NCBI GenBank assembly: GCA_933228675.1
Contig: OW121743.1
Span: forward strand, 92,877,998-92,941,997
Direction of reading: 5' to 3'
Origin: Stomorhina lunata
Lineage: Eukaryota > Arthropoda > Insecta > Diptera > Rhiniidae
DNA length: 64,000 bases
Shown piece by piece: positions 46,044 through 57,615 of this stretch. The stretch's first letter is position 1. Every line of letters starts with the position of its first letter. Position numbers and translations under genes: made by a program. Below the pieces are notes generated by a model, which ran no database searches, had not been told where the DNA came from, and saw only the letters and a program-made list of their open reading frames with translations.

Positions 46044-47318
46044 GCTGAGTTAAGCATTAAATACAAAAACAAGTGTAACAGCAAAAATAATTTTTGGCAC
46101 AGTGTCTTATGGGAAAGAAAATTTAAATTTATTCCGATTAAAGATAATTTAAAACTTTTTTAAAATTTCAAATAACATTAAAATCCTTGATACCGAAAAT
46201 TTTTCTATATAAATTTGGTGCCGAAAATTTTTGTATAAAAATTTGATACCGAAAATTTTTCATTAAAAATTTGATACCGAAAATTTTTATAATAAAAATT
46301 TTTCTATACAAATTTGGTACCGACAATTTGTCTATAAAAAGTTGGTACCACAAATTTTCTATACAAATTTGATACCAATAATTTGTTTATAAAAATTTTG
46401 TGGCGAAATTTTTTCTAAAAAATTTGATAGCGAAAAATGTTCTTTAAAAATTTGTTGTCGAAAATTTTTCTATAAAAGTTTGATACTATTAAAATTTTAT
46501 ATAAAAATTTTTTACTGAAAATTTTTCTATAAAAATTTGGTACCGAAAATTTTTCTATAAAAATGTGGTACCACAAATTTTCTACACAAATTCGATAACA
46601 AAAGTTTTTCTATATAAATTTTGTGCCGAAATTTTTTCTAAAAAAATTTGATACTGAAAATTTTTCTATAAAAATTTGATACCGAAAATTTTTCCATACA
46701 AATTTGAAACTGAAAAATTTTTCTATAAAAATTTGATACCAAAAATATTTCTATAAAAATTTTTTGCCGGAAATTTTTCTATAAAAGTTTTTTACAGAAA
46801 ATTTTACTATAAAAATTCTATACCTAAAGTTTTTCGATAAAAACTGTTTCTATACAAATTTTATTCTGAAATTTTTTTTTAAGTTTGATACAGATAATTT
46901 TTCTATAAAAATTTGAAGCCGAAAATTTGTCTTTAAAAATTTGATACCGAAATTTTTCTTTAAAAATTTTATACCGAAAAGTTTTCTATAAAAATTTAAT
47001 AACGAAAATTTTCTACAAAAATTTCACACCGAAAGTTTTTCAATAAAAAATTGAATTTTCTATAAATTTTAATGCCAAAAATTTTCTATTAAAACTTGAT
47101 ACCGATACTTTTTCAATAAAAATTTGATTCCGAAAGTTTTTCTATAAAAATTTTATACCAAAAATTTTTCTTTAAAAATTTTTTATCAAAAATGTTTCTA
47201 TAAACATTTTTTTATCAAAAATGTTTCTATACAAATTTTTTATCAACAATTTTTCTATAAAAACATTTTATCAAAAATTTTTCTATAAAAATTTGAAACC
47301 AAAAATTTTTCTAGAACA
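46044..47318. repeat. Duplicated segment, copy 2 (array A7', no ribozyme element)
   Basis: Near-identical to 37311-38846 without the 333-bp insertion. It begins with the same ~125-bp non-satellite leader, then ~28-bp GATACCGAAAATTTTTCTAT units from about 46186, ending TTTTTCTAGAA at the right direct repeat. It carries one extra unit near 46435 and one near 47210 relative to copy 1. Confidence 0.93.
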
Positions 47319-47443
47319 CAAAAGGTCACGATGAACAAAAAACGATAATTGGTTTCGTTTTTTTTTTTTTTTTTTTTGAGTAAAAATTTAAGTAATTTTT
47401 TTTCAAATTTAATTTTTTTTTCAGTATTGATTAACAATTTTTT
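47319..47443. repeat. Direct repeat flanking duplicated segment, right copy (125 bp)
   Basis: Counterpart of 45927-46043, with a longer T run (~22 T near 47358-47377). It continues into AATGTTGCAG, which presumably represents the uninterrupted pre-insertion locus. Confidence 0.9.
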
Positions 47444-47689
47444 AATGTTGCAGAAAAATATCATAATTAATTAAGAAGTTGAAATAAACTCATATAATTG
47501 ATTTTTTTCTTTAATTATTGGCGGTTGAAAATGTCAATCCATGCTTACGAAGTTTAGAAAAAATATTTTTTAGAGCAATTTTGATTCAGACATTTTATTT
47601 ACGATAAGTGATTCAAATTTTCTTTAAAATTTGACGAAATAAAAATCATATACCCTTATATAAACATCATCAAGTTGTGTTAAATTAAA

Positions 47690-48690
47690 AAACATGTATC
47701 ATATGTCCACGAGGGTGCAGCTTATTCAAAATGTAGACCAGATTCGAAAATATAGTTACGCTAGTTAGTATTGTTGGCAAAATATTTGGACTAAATTCGG
47801 ATGCAGTAGTTTTATAGTTCAACATTTAAAAATATCTAAGTGGTTTCCCTAGTATTTACTTTGCACAAAATTTAGTCTCATAACCGGGTATAGTTTAACA
47901 TTAATAAGCTGTTAAATACATTTCGTTGCGCTTAATATGTAGTTAGGATAAACATGCTGAAAGCCTGGATATTGATAGATATCTAATTTTCTTGGTGCAA
48001 TATTTATATCTTAAATGTACCTCCAAATATTTCGTATTGTAGATAAACAAGGGGATTTTATATATATATTAGAACTATAGCCAAATATTGACCTATTATC
48101 ACAAAATTTTACTCACTGGTTGGTATTTATACAAAGTTTACTCTTGCAAAATTTAGTGGACATACCTTTCATAGTTTCTTATTTAATAGCTTTAAACTGG
48201 CCTTTGTTAAATTTTGTTTGGTTTCCGGGAGTGGCCTTTATATGAAATCTATAGTGAAATATGAACAGATTCTTATAAAATTTGTTATACTGACCAAAAG
48301 TTGCATAAAACTCCTCTATTCTAAATCTAGTCGTCATTTATCAGCATTAATGTAATTTCCGGGGCGGGGTTATATGGGAGCTCTAAGTAAATGTAAACAG
48401 ATTTTTCCCATTTTTAACACACAACTTTCCTAGATATCCAAAATACTTTTGTAAAATGTTGTCCCTCTAGCTCTTTTCGTTAAGGCTCTATTGCGCCGCC
48501 TTTATCTGGCGAACAGACGGACATATACTCCGTATATATATTTTGTATTCTTACGTTTCCGTAAGTTTTTTATATGGAAGCTGTGGTCAAATGGTGAGGC
48601 CCTATGCTCCACTGGGAGTCAAGGATAACGGAAGAAGAAGAAGTGGTCAAATGGTGACCGATTCTATCAAAATTTGGCACACTGACTGTG
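47690..48690 (-). mobile_element. mini-me/DINE-1-like repeats (type B), diverged
   Basis: Shows GGGGTTATATGGGAGCTCTA, CAGATTTTTCCCATTTTTAA, GTTGTCCCTCTAGCTCTTTTCGTTAAGGC in pieces and an ACAGACGGACATA remnant. These match, in reverse, the copies at 52.4-52.6 and 31.0 kb. 48541-48690 is a second piece, and it is interrupted by the LINE-tail insertion at 48598. Confidence 0.55.
48583..48657 (+). mobile_element. 45-bp 5'-truncated LINE tail with (GAA)n and 15-bp target duplication
   Basis: The 15-bp sequence GTGGTCAAATGGTGA occurs at 48583-48597 and exactly again at 48643-48657. Between them is a 45-bp insert that starts GGCCCTATGCTCCACTGGGA and ends in GAAGAAGAAGAA. A short 3' fragment, a simple tail and a perfect 15-bp duplication are the hallmarks of target-primed reverse transcription by a non-LTR element. 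Confidence 0.85.
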
Positions 48691-48699
48691 AATTGACCA

Positions 48700-50165
48700 T
48701 CTATATGAAATTTTTCAAAAATTTACTTTTTATAGGAAATTTTTCGAAAATTTACTATTTACAGAAATTTTTTAAAATTCTACTATTTATAGGAAATTTT
48801 TCAAAAATTTAATTGAAATTATTTAAAAATTTACTAGTTATAGGAAATTTTTTAAAAATTTACTATTTATAGGAAATTTTTTAAAAATTTACTATTTATA
48901 GGAAATTTTTTAAAAATTTACTATTTATAGGAAATTTTTTAAAAATTTACTATTTATAGGAAATTTACTATTTATAGAAAAATTTTCGGAAATTTACTAT
49001 TTATAGGAAATTTTTCGGAAATTTACTATTTATAGGAAATTTTTCGAAAATTTACCATTATAGGAGATTTTTTCGAAATTTAATATTTATAGGAAATTTT
49101 TCGGGAATTTATTTTTTAAAGAAAATTTTTTGAAAATTTACTGTTTATACGAAGTTTTTCTAAAATTTATTTTAATAGGAAATTTTTCGAAAATTGACTA
49201 TTTATATGAAATTTTTCAAAAATTTACTTTTTATAGGAAATTTTTCGAAAATTTTCTACATATAGGAAATTTTTTTTGAAAATTTACAAAAATTTATTTT
49301 TCGAAAATTTACTATTTATAGTAAATTTTTTGAAAACTTACTATTTATACGAAATTTTTCGATAATTTACTATTTATAGAAAATTTTTTCTATTTATAGG
49401 AAATTTACTATTTATAGAACATTTTTCGAAAATTTCCTACATATAGGAAATTTTTTCGAAAATTTACTACTTATAGAAAATTTTTGAAAAATTTACTATT
49501 TATAGGAAACTTTTCAAAAATTTACTTTATAGGAAATTTTTAAAAGATTTACTATTTATAGGAAATTTACTATTTATAGAAAAATGTTTGGAAATTTACT
49601 ATTTATAAGAAATTTTTCGGAAATTTATTATTTATAGAAAATTTTTCGAAAATTTTTCCAAAATTTACTATTATAGGAATTTTTTTCGAAATGTTCTTTT
49701 TATTGGAAATTTTTTCGAAATGTACTATTTATAGGAAATTTTTCGGGAATTTATTTTTTGAAGAAAATTTTTTGAAAATTTTTGTTTTTATATGAAATTT
49801 TTCAAAAATTTACTTTTTATATCAAATTTTTTAAAAATTTACTATTTATAGGAAATTTTTCGAAAATTTACTACATATAGGAAATTTTTTCGAAAATTTA
49901 CTACTTATAGGAAATTTTTCGAAAATTTACTATTTATAGGACATTTTTCGAAAACTTACTATTTATACGAAATTTTTCGATAATTTACTATTTATAGAAC
50001 ATTTTTTTTTATTTATTGAAAATTTACTATTAATAGAAAATTTTTCGAAAATTTACTACATATAGGAAATTTTTTCGAAAATTTACTAGGAAATTTTTGG
50101 AAAATTTATTTTTCGAAAATTTTCTATTTATAGGAAATTTTTCGAAAATTTAATTATGATATGAG
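48700..50165. repeat. Tandem array A8, ~29-bp unit with TACTATTTATAGGAAA core
   Basis: Unit 29 bp: TAGGAAATTTTTTAAAAATT TACTATTTA, with CGAAAA and CGGAAA linker variants. A ~600-bp block is repeated with variation: the order of variants at 48960-49160 recurs at 49555-49790. It is similar to A3 in core and linker. Confidence 0.95.
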
Positions 50166-50189
50166 TTTTTTTAAATTAATTAATTAGAC

Positions 50190-50660
50190 TTTCTTGTGCT
50201 AAATTTGGAGGCCATAGCTATTACAGTTTATGATTTATTGGCAATCAAATGTATATTTTGCGGAATTTAGGCTGTTTCCGTAAGTGTACGCTTAAATGAG
50301 AACCTATGTTTGTCATTTATTAGCAAATAAGCGATTAGATTAGACGAGGTTATGCGGGAGCTTTGCTCAAATATGAACCGATTTTTCCCAATTTTAATAC
50401 CAACATTTTCAAAGAAATGAGAAATTTCAGTGACCTAGCTTCATTAATTTGGGCGTTATCTGATTTCAACAGACAGACAGACGGACATACAGACGGATAT
50501 ACAGACGGACATACAAACAGACAGATAGACAGACAGATAGAAAGACATCGCTCAATCGTCTTAGAATTTTATAAGGATTCAGAAGGAAATTACAAACGGA
50601 ATGACGATCTGAATTTACCCCCCCCTTCTCCTTCTTTTTGATGGTGGGTATAAAAAAACT
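50190..50660 (-). mobile_element. mini-me/DINE-1-like element (type B) with (GACA)n
   Basis: Contains GAGGTTATGCGGGAGCTTTG, TTCAGTGACCTAGCTTCATT, ACAGACAGACGGACATACAG, ACATCGCTCAATCGTCTTAG, TTACAAACGGAATGACGATC and ends with GATGGTGGGTATAAAAA. The ends of the element match the reverse of the 3133 copy's start. Confidence 0.65.
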
Positions 50661-50664
50661 CAAA

Positions 50665-51835
50665 ACAGTACAGGATTCATAGACTTTTCGCACTATACCA
50701 AAGGCCTAGCAGTGGGTTTATAGGGCCAAATTATCGCCAAAGAAGATAAATGTGGTTTTATCGGCTAATAAAAACCTCATTTTTACATCCTAGAACAAAA
50801 GTATTAAAAATAATACCTTGTAGTCGATCGAACCTAACTTTGTCGAGCAAATTTCTAGGCGATCTTTAAAGTTTAGTTTAAAATTGCGTTGTGCCAAAAT
50901 TGTTCACAACTATTTACATTTTCGTACAATAAAATTAAAATTTAATACTGTACTCCGAATATTTACTCCTCCCTCCAATTATTTATTTGTTCATCTAAAA
51001 TCCAGCGGTTTTAAATTAAAAAAATTTTGAACACAATTTTATTTGTTTGTATGCAATATTTGTTAACACATTTTTTTTTCTTTCATTCATTTGCCTCCTT
51101 TTCCAAGTTAAGTTCATAGTAATTTTTGGTATGTTAAAGTAATAGTATTTGCAGTTAAACTTTTGTTGTAGTTACGAGTATATGTATGTACATATGTAGT
51201 TTCAAATATATCTATATATGAATGTTAACTTTTTTGTTACATGTAAATGTCGCAGTTTGAGTAATTTACGACTAAATACATAAACATTTCTATACAAACA
51301 CAACATAAACTACAAAATGTCTAATGGCAAACGAACAAACATATGAAAATAGTCACATATATAGGAAATATAAAAGACAAAGCGAGATGGAAAACGTTTC
51401 AAACAAAAATAGAGAAAAAAAATAGAAAACAAATTGAAAAATGTATGAATTCATTGTAACTGCTACTAGAATTTACAAAAATATCTAACGTTACATACAA
51501 AAATACATTAACATTCAGACAAATGAACATTATACCCCCATCTTCCTGTTCCTGTGCTTTTATTTTACAACAACCAACAAACAAACAGAACAATAAAACA
51601 ATGACAAAAACATTGAATTTGAATGAGGATAAAAAAAACTGTAAAGACACAAGGATCAGGAAAAATGTGTTATAAAATTGTTTGAATACGAATAAGCTGG
51701 GAATGTATGTAAAACAGTTACAGAATCCTTCCTCAATTAAATGTTTGTAATTTACAATATAATTTTTTTTTATATAAAAAATTTTCATTTTGAAACTTAA
51801 AAGCTTCTGAACTATGTTTTCTATTATAGTATGTC
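50665..51835. other. AT-rich intergenic stretch, no gene supported
   Basis: A 163-codon minus-strand ORF (51399-51890) is hydrophobic and Phe/Cys-rich, with no domain, and its start lies in repeat sequence. Treated as chance. Confidence 0.5.
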
Positions 51836-51839
51836 CGAA

Positions 51840-52695
51840 CCAATGTTGTGAAAAGTTTTCTGATCCATATGGTCCGTAGCTCCGGACCATTACTACTACT
51901 AAAAATGGCTTCCTGAAATTTAGATTTTTTCCTTAAAAAGAGAATCACTTAACCAAATTTCATCGAAATTTGTCCATATTTGTCTGTCTGTCTGTTGAAA
52001 GCACGATAATGCCTAAACAAAAGGATCTCTTTCACTAAAATTTGGCAGAGATATTCTTCATTTCTGGGAAAATTTGGTATTGATATACATTTGATCATAG
52101 CTCCAGTATAACCTCGTCTAGGCTAATCATTTGTTTGTTAATAAATGACAAATTATAACAGCTATGGTATATTTAAATTTCGCATAGGCACCATACGAAA
52201 TTTCATTGAAATGAACCGATTTAACCATAGCTTCCTTAGAAAACACTTACGAAAACAGCCTAAATTCGACCTAAAATACACTTCAATGCGAATAAATGAT
52301 AAACCATCTTAGCTATGGCCACTAAATTTAGTACAAAATTTAGTCTGATGTCAATGCTAGCCAGTGTGCAAACTTTTCTCGCAATCACTCACCGTTTGAC
52401 CATAACTCCCATATAAAAAACTTACAGAAACACAAAATTCCAAAAAGAAAGAGGGTTTCTGTCCGTGAAATAAAAGCTCAATAGAGCCTTAACTAAAAGA
52501 GCCAGAGGGAAAGAGAAAATTTAACAAAAGTATTTTCGTTATCTTGTCTTGAAAATGGACAACATCGGTTCACATTTAGTTGGACCTCCCATATAAGCCC
52601 GCACCGGGAATCGCATTAATGCTGATAAATTAAATACAATTGCAATAGATATGACAACTTAATTAGAACAGTGAAGTTTTATGCTTTTATTTGTC
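51840..52695 (+). mobile_element. mini-me/DINE-1-like repeats (type B), plus orientation
   Basis: TTTGTCTGTCTGTCTGTTGA (short GTCT tract), ATAGCTCCAGTATAACCTCG, CATAACTCCCATATAAAAAA, and at 52590 ATAAGCCCGCACCGGGAATC and TTAATGCTGATAAATTAAAT, the last two also present at 4797-4850. Probably more than one overlapping copy. Confidence 0.55.
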
Positions 52696-53847
52696 AGTAT
52701 AACAAATTTTATTTGGATTTTTCTATAGAAATTTTTTTATTCAAAATTTTTCTATAGATAATTTTTTTATGAAAAATTTTCTTATAAAAATTTTTCTATA
52801 GAAAATTTTTTTATCAGAAATTTTTCTGTAAAAAAATTGTTTATCAAAATTTTTCTATAGAAAATTTTTTTATCAAAAATTTTTCTATGAAAAATTTTTT
52901 ATCAAAAATTTTTCTACGAAAATTTTTTATGAATTTTTTTTTCAAAAATTTTATTAAAATTTTTCTATAGAAAATTTTTTATCAAACATTTTTTTATAGA
53001 TAATTTTTATATTAAATATTTTCTTACAAAAATTTTTTTATCAAAAATTTTCTTACAAACATTTTTTACTTAGAAAATTTTTCTATAGAACATTTTTTGA
53101 ACAAAATTTTTCTGCAGAAAATTTTTTTATCAAAAAATTTTTTACGAAATTTTTTTTTTTCAATAATTTTTCTGTAGAAAATTTAATTGGCATTTTTTTA
53201 TTATAGATAATTTTTTTATCAACAATTTTCTTACAAAATTTTTCTTTAGACAACTTTTTTACCAAAAACTTTTCTTTAGAAAATTTTTTTATCAAAATTT
53301 TTCATCAAAATTTTTCTATAAAAAAATTTTTTATGAAAAATTTTTATATAAAAAGTTTTTTTATCAAAAATTTTTCTATAGAAAATTTTTTTATCAAAAT
53401 TTTTCTATAGAAAATTTTTTTTTCAAAAATTTTTCTATAGAAAATTTTGTTATCAAAAATTTTTCCATAGAAAATTTTTTTATCAAAAATTTTTCTATAG
53501 AAAATTTTTTTATCAAAAATTTTTCTATAGAAAATATTTTTATCAAAAATTTTTCTACGAAAATTTTATTATGAAATTTTTTTTCAAAAATTTTATTAAA
53601 ATTTTTCTATAGAAAATTTTTTATATATAATTTTTTTATTAAAAATTTTCTTACAAAAATTTTTTTATCAAAAATTTTCTTACAAACATTTTTTACTTAG
53701 AAAATTTTTCTATAGAAAATTTTTTGATCAAAAATTGTTTTATGAAATTTTTTTATCAAAAAATTTTTTACGAAAACTTTTTTTCAAAAATTTTTCTATA
53801 GGAAATTTTATTGGCATTTTTTATAGGTAATTTTTTTTCAAAAAGAA

Positions 53848-54020
53848 GTGTATTTGCATTTGATCCCAAATCTGTTACATTTATTTTTTAATGTAACAGA
53901 CCAATTTATTAATAAAAAGCCAAAAAATGTTTGCGGAGAAACCAAAGTCCTCGATGCGTTTCGATGGTTGGTTAAGCCATCTCTTCAGGAGGATTATCCC
54001 CAATTTAGACAGATCGAAAA
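53848..54020 (-). mobile_element. Hammerhead-ribozyme element, copy 2 (shortened)
   Basis: TGTATTTGCATTTGATCCCA through CAATTTAGACAGATCGAAAA, ~90% like the first ~170 bp of copy 1, then directly back into satellite. Array repeats flanking it match the ribozyme-free stretch at 53170-53225 (GGCATTTTTTATTATAGATAATTTTTT...), marking an approximate empty site. Overlapping ORFs are incidental. Confidence 0.8.
53948..53993 (-). ncRNA. Hammerhead ribozyme motif, copy 2
   Basis: Same 46-nt layout as copy 1: TCCTC / CTGAAGA / GATGG-loop-CCATC / GAAA / stem III / C / GAGGA. One change, ACGCAT instead of ACGCGT, weakens the self-complementary stem III. Core positions are intact and the cut-site triplet is ATC, still of the allowed NUH form. 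Confidence 0.75.
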
Positions 54021-55254
54021 TTTTTTTATCAACAATTTTCTTACAAAATTTTTCTTTAGACAACTTTTTTACCATAAACTTTTCTTTAGAAATTTTTTTA
54101 TTAACATTTTTCTATAAAAAAATTTTTAATGAACAATTTTTCTATAAAAAAATTTTTAATGAACAATTTTTCTATAAAAAAATTTTTAATGAACAATTTT
54201 TCTATAAAAAAATTTTTTATGAAAAATTTTTCTATAAAAAAATTTTTTATGAAAAATTTTTCTATGAAAATTTTTCTATAGAAAATTTTTTTATCAAAAA
54301 TTTTTTTAAAGAAAATTTTTTTATCAAATATTTTTCTATGAAATTTTTTTTTTTCAAAAAATTTTTCATGAAAATTTTTTTTCAAAAATTTTTCTAAAGA
54401 AAATTTTATTGGAATTTTTCTATAGAAAATTTTTAATCAAAAATTTTTCTATAGATATTTTTTTTTATCAAAAATTTTCTTACAAGAAATTTTCTTTAGA
54501 AAATTTTTTTATCACAAATTTTTCTATAGAATTTTTTTTTAACAAAACTTTTCTATAGAAAATTTTATTATCAAAAATGTTTCTATTAAACATTTTTTAT
54601 CAAAAACAATATTTGTTTTCACGAACCATATATTTGGTTGCTAAAAATTGGATTTTGATTTGTGTTAATATTTATTAAAAATTTTTCTATAGAAAATTTG
54701 TTTACAAAAATTTTTCTATAGAAAGTTTTTTTATCAAAAAATTTTTCTATGAATTTTTTTTTTCAAAAAATTTTTTATGAAAATTTTTTTTCAAAAATTT
54801 TTCTATAGAAAATTTTATTGGAATTTTTCTATAGAAAATTTTATTGGAATTTTTCCATAGAAAATTTTATTGGAATTTTTCTATAGAAAATTTTATTGGA
54901 ATTTTTCTATAGAAAATTTTATTGGAATTTTTCTGTAGAAAATTTTATTGGAATTTTTCTATAGAAAATTTTATTGGAATTTTTCTATAGAAAATTTTAT
55001 TGGAATTTTTCTATAGAAAAGTTTTAATCAAAAATTTTTCTATAGTTAATTTTTTATGAAAAATTTTCTTACAAAAATTTTTTTATCAAAAATTTTTCTA
55101 TATAAAAATTTTTTTTATCAAAATTTTTCTATAGAAAATTTTTTATCAAAAACAATGTTCAATGTTCGTGATTATATTTCTTTGTTCTTTCGAACCATAT
55201 ATTTTGTTGCTATAAATTGAATTTTGATTTGTGTTTAGCCTATTTTGTTTTGTC

Positions 55255-55963
55255 TTTTCTTTAACAAAGCGGCACCAACTGCTGGTAATATGGTCTGCCT
55301 ACCCCTGGTTATCAAATGAGTATATTTCGTATTGGTACTCGGCCTCTAGGGGCTAAGTTGCCGATTATTGTAGTAGATTTATAATCACCTTCTGAGTTAA
55401 TTTAGATATGTCAGTCCGTCCGTTTAGCTGGACCGACATGTAAACCATTTAATCAAAAAACAGGTCGCAATTCTAAAGATAATTTGATGATATTTAGCAG
55501 AGTTTATTTTTTGATAGTGGGACCATGCCTATTGAAATTCGTCAAAATCGATCCATTATTCATGGTACCTCCCATAGGTCTCACTTCCCGGAATTGATAT
55601 TTTGGCCACAAATATTAATATTATTTCATGAAATTTTAAACAAATACTGCTAATGTCAACCAAAACCGCTGTACCAAATTTCGTTGAATTCTGAAGATAA
55701 TGACAATTTGAAGTTTATTTTTTGCATATATAATTTTTGTAAAAACTATATAATTTGCTAAATTTCAAGATAATCGGTCCACATTTGATCCTAGCCCTCA
55801 TATAAGTCAATATGATGGAAACACCTTAAATTTAAAAAAATGTTTGTATTATTGCAAAATTAAGGTAATATTTAGGTTAATACATGAAAAAGAACACCTT
55901 TAACCTTAGTGGTAAAGGGTATCGTATGATCGGCTTGACCGACTACAGCACTTTCTTACTTGT
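55255..55963 (+). mobile_element. mini-me/DINE-1-like element (type A)
   Basis: Contains GTCAGTCCGTCCGTTTAGCTGG, GGTCGCAATTCTAAAGATAA, ATGGTACCTCCCATAGGTCT and ends ACTACAGCACTTTCTTACTTG. The 5' end is diverged and was set approximately. Lacks an obvious ORF. Confidence 0.6.
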
Positions 55964-57055
55964 TTTTAATTTGAGTTAAGATGAAAAAAAAACTATCATA
56001 AAACAAAATTAACTTAAGTTATTATGCGTTAAGACTAAATTATTAACTCCATGAAGTACAACAACGTGAAACAAAAACAACCAAATAATGCTGAAACTTA
56101 TACTTCTGCTAAAATTTTGGTTTGTTGACTTAAAAACTTCATCATGCAACATGCTCCCAACATCAAGCCAACAACTTAAAATACTCCCACAACAATGAGT
56201 CAATGTATGAAGCTGTGCGTATATTTGGCTTCATGAGTTAATATATCAAAATATGGCTTTAATACGAGTTAAGAACCCAAGAAGGAAAGTTTTTAATTTC
56301 AATTAGAAAATATAAAGCTAAGAAAAAACACAACCAAAAAAAAGCTAAAATATTATACCCAGATTAAAAACGCAAGAAACTTAAGACGCCAGCAAAAGCA
56401 GCTTAAGTTTATGACAGTCAGAGTCAAAATAATAAACATAGAATATGTACAAATGAGTGTAAAAAAAGGCAACAATATTTTTTTTATTTTTGACAAGGAA
56501 GAAGAATTTAAGTTTTTCTATAGTTTTTGTAGCAAATAAAGTTTGTATGAAAGTTTGAAATATGAAATTAGAGCCAAGATAAATAAATAATTTGAGAAGA
56601 AAAATAAAGTTGTAAAACTAAATATAAATAATTATAAATGTGTTAAAATTGCTCAGCTTTAGCTAATTTGTTAGTTATTATAATTTAATATTTTCTATAT
56701 AAAGAACATGACATTTATAGAAATCTTTGTGGAGCTTAAACTTCTAGTCAATAAGTCATGTGTTAGTTTTTTTGAGATATTTTTGGGAATTATATTTAAC
56801 TACAATAAAGAGTTAGTAACTCAAGATATTATATTTTTGTTTTTTGACATTAGAATTTAAAAGGCAATAATCTACTTAATTATGAGCAAAAAATTGCTTT
56901 GTGTAATAATTATTTAATCCTCTTAAGGTATTTCTGAAAACTTAATGAACTCGAAGTTATAAAGTATTTTAGTTGGCTTAAGTTTAATTATATAAGCTTT
57001 TATCAAAATAAATAAATAAATGTTTTTTTTGTCGTTCAATATTACTTTCAAAGAA
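55964..57055. other. AT-rich intergenic stretch, nothing recognised
   Basis: No ORF or repeat of note; several TTAAG/CTTAAG pieces but no defined structure. Confidence 0.5.
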
Positions 57056-57363
57056 AAGCAAATTTTCTATTTTTTATTAGACATTTTTCTATCAAAAATT
57101 TTTGGATAGAACATTTTTCTTTAGAAAAATGTTTTTACCTAGAAGTTTTCTATATAAAAGTATTTTTATCGAGAATTTTTCTATCATTTGTTATAAAAAA
57201 TTTTTTTATAGAAAAATATTTTTTAAAAAGGTTTAACAAAAATTTTTTTTCCAAAATTTTGCAATAGAAAATTAGTTTTATCGAAAATTTTTCTATAGAA
57301 AAATATTTTAGTCAAAAATTTTTATATATAGAAATATTTTTTTAAAAAGTTTTGCTACAGTGT

Positions 57364-57615
57364 ATTGAACTAAGATCCCAATTTATTACAATTATTTATT
57401 ATTGTAAATAATAAATAGTTTTTTGATAAAACCAAAAAATGTTGGTGGGGAAGCCATCCTCGACGCCTTTCGATGGTTGGTTAGGTCATCTCTTCAGGAG
57501 GATAATCCCTAATAATAGACAAAGCGAAAACCACACATTAATTTTTATTTGAGGGACAGAACAAATACGAATTCTTGTTTCCAACGTATGTCAACATAAA
57601 GTGAAGAAAAACCCT
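57364..57615 (-). mobile_element. Hammerhead-ribozyme element, copy 3 (diverged)
   Basis: TTGAACTAAGATCCCAATTT through GACAGAACAAATACGAATTC to about CATAAAGTGAAG. More diverged than copies 1 and 2 but alignable across the hairpin (57386-57407) and ribozyme. It extends ~110 bp past the ribozyme with a sequence unlike copy 1. Satellite flanks both sides. Confidence 0.75.
57457..57502 (-). ncRNA. Hammerhead ribozyme motif, copy 3
   Basis: Same 46-nt length with intact CTGAAGA, GAAA, GTC cut-site and stem I (TCCTC/GAGGA, extended by one more A-T pair). Stem II is GATGA/CCATC, so one closing pair is lost. Stem III reads AGGCGT. The core is conserved although the surrounding element is strongly diverged. 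Confidence 0.75.

Larger units (their letters stand above)
52715..55165. repeat. Tandem array A9, 30-bp unit (plus 26-bp sub-array)
   Basis: Main unit 30 bp: TTTTCTATAGAAAATTTTTT TATCAAAAAT, most regular at 53380-53540. The sub-array at 54790-55020 has a 26-bp unit (AAAATTTTATTGGAATTTTT CTATAG), and 54110-54260 has a 30-bp AATGAACAATTTTTCTATAA form. A ~700-bp stretch is repeated: 52900-53290 closely resembles 53550-54080, the latter with the ribozyme element inserted. Confidence 0.95.

Noticed and set aside
51399..51890. 163-codon minus-strand ORF
   Set aside because: Begins in interspersed-repeat sequence and has no recognisable domain; composition reflects T-rich DNA.
53927..54397. 156-codon Phe/Lys-rich ORF and its 94-codon antisense partner
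   Set aside because: A 30-bp repeat unit keeps frames open; part of the ORF is the ribozyme element.
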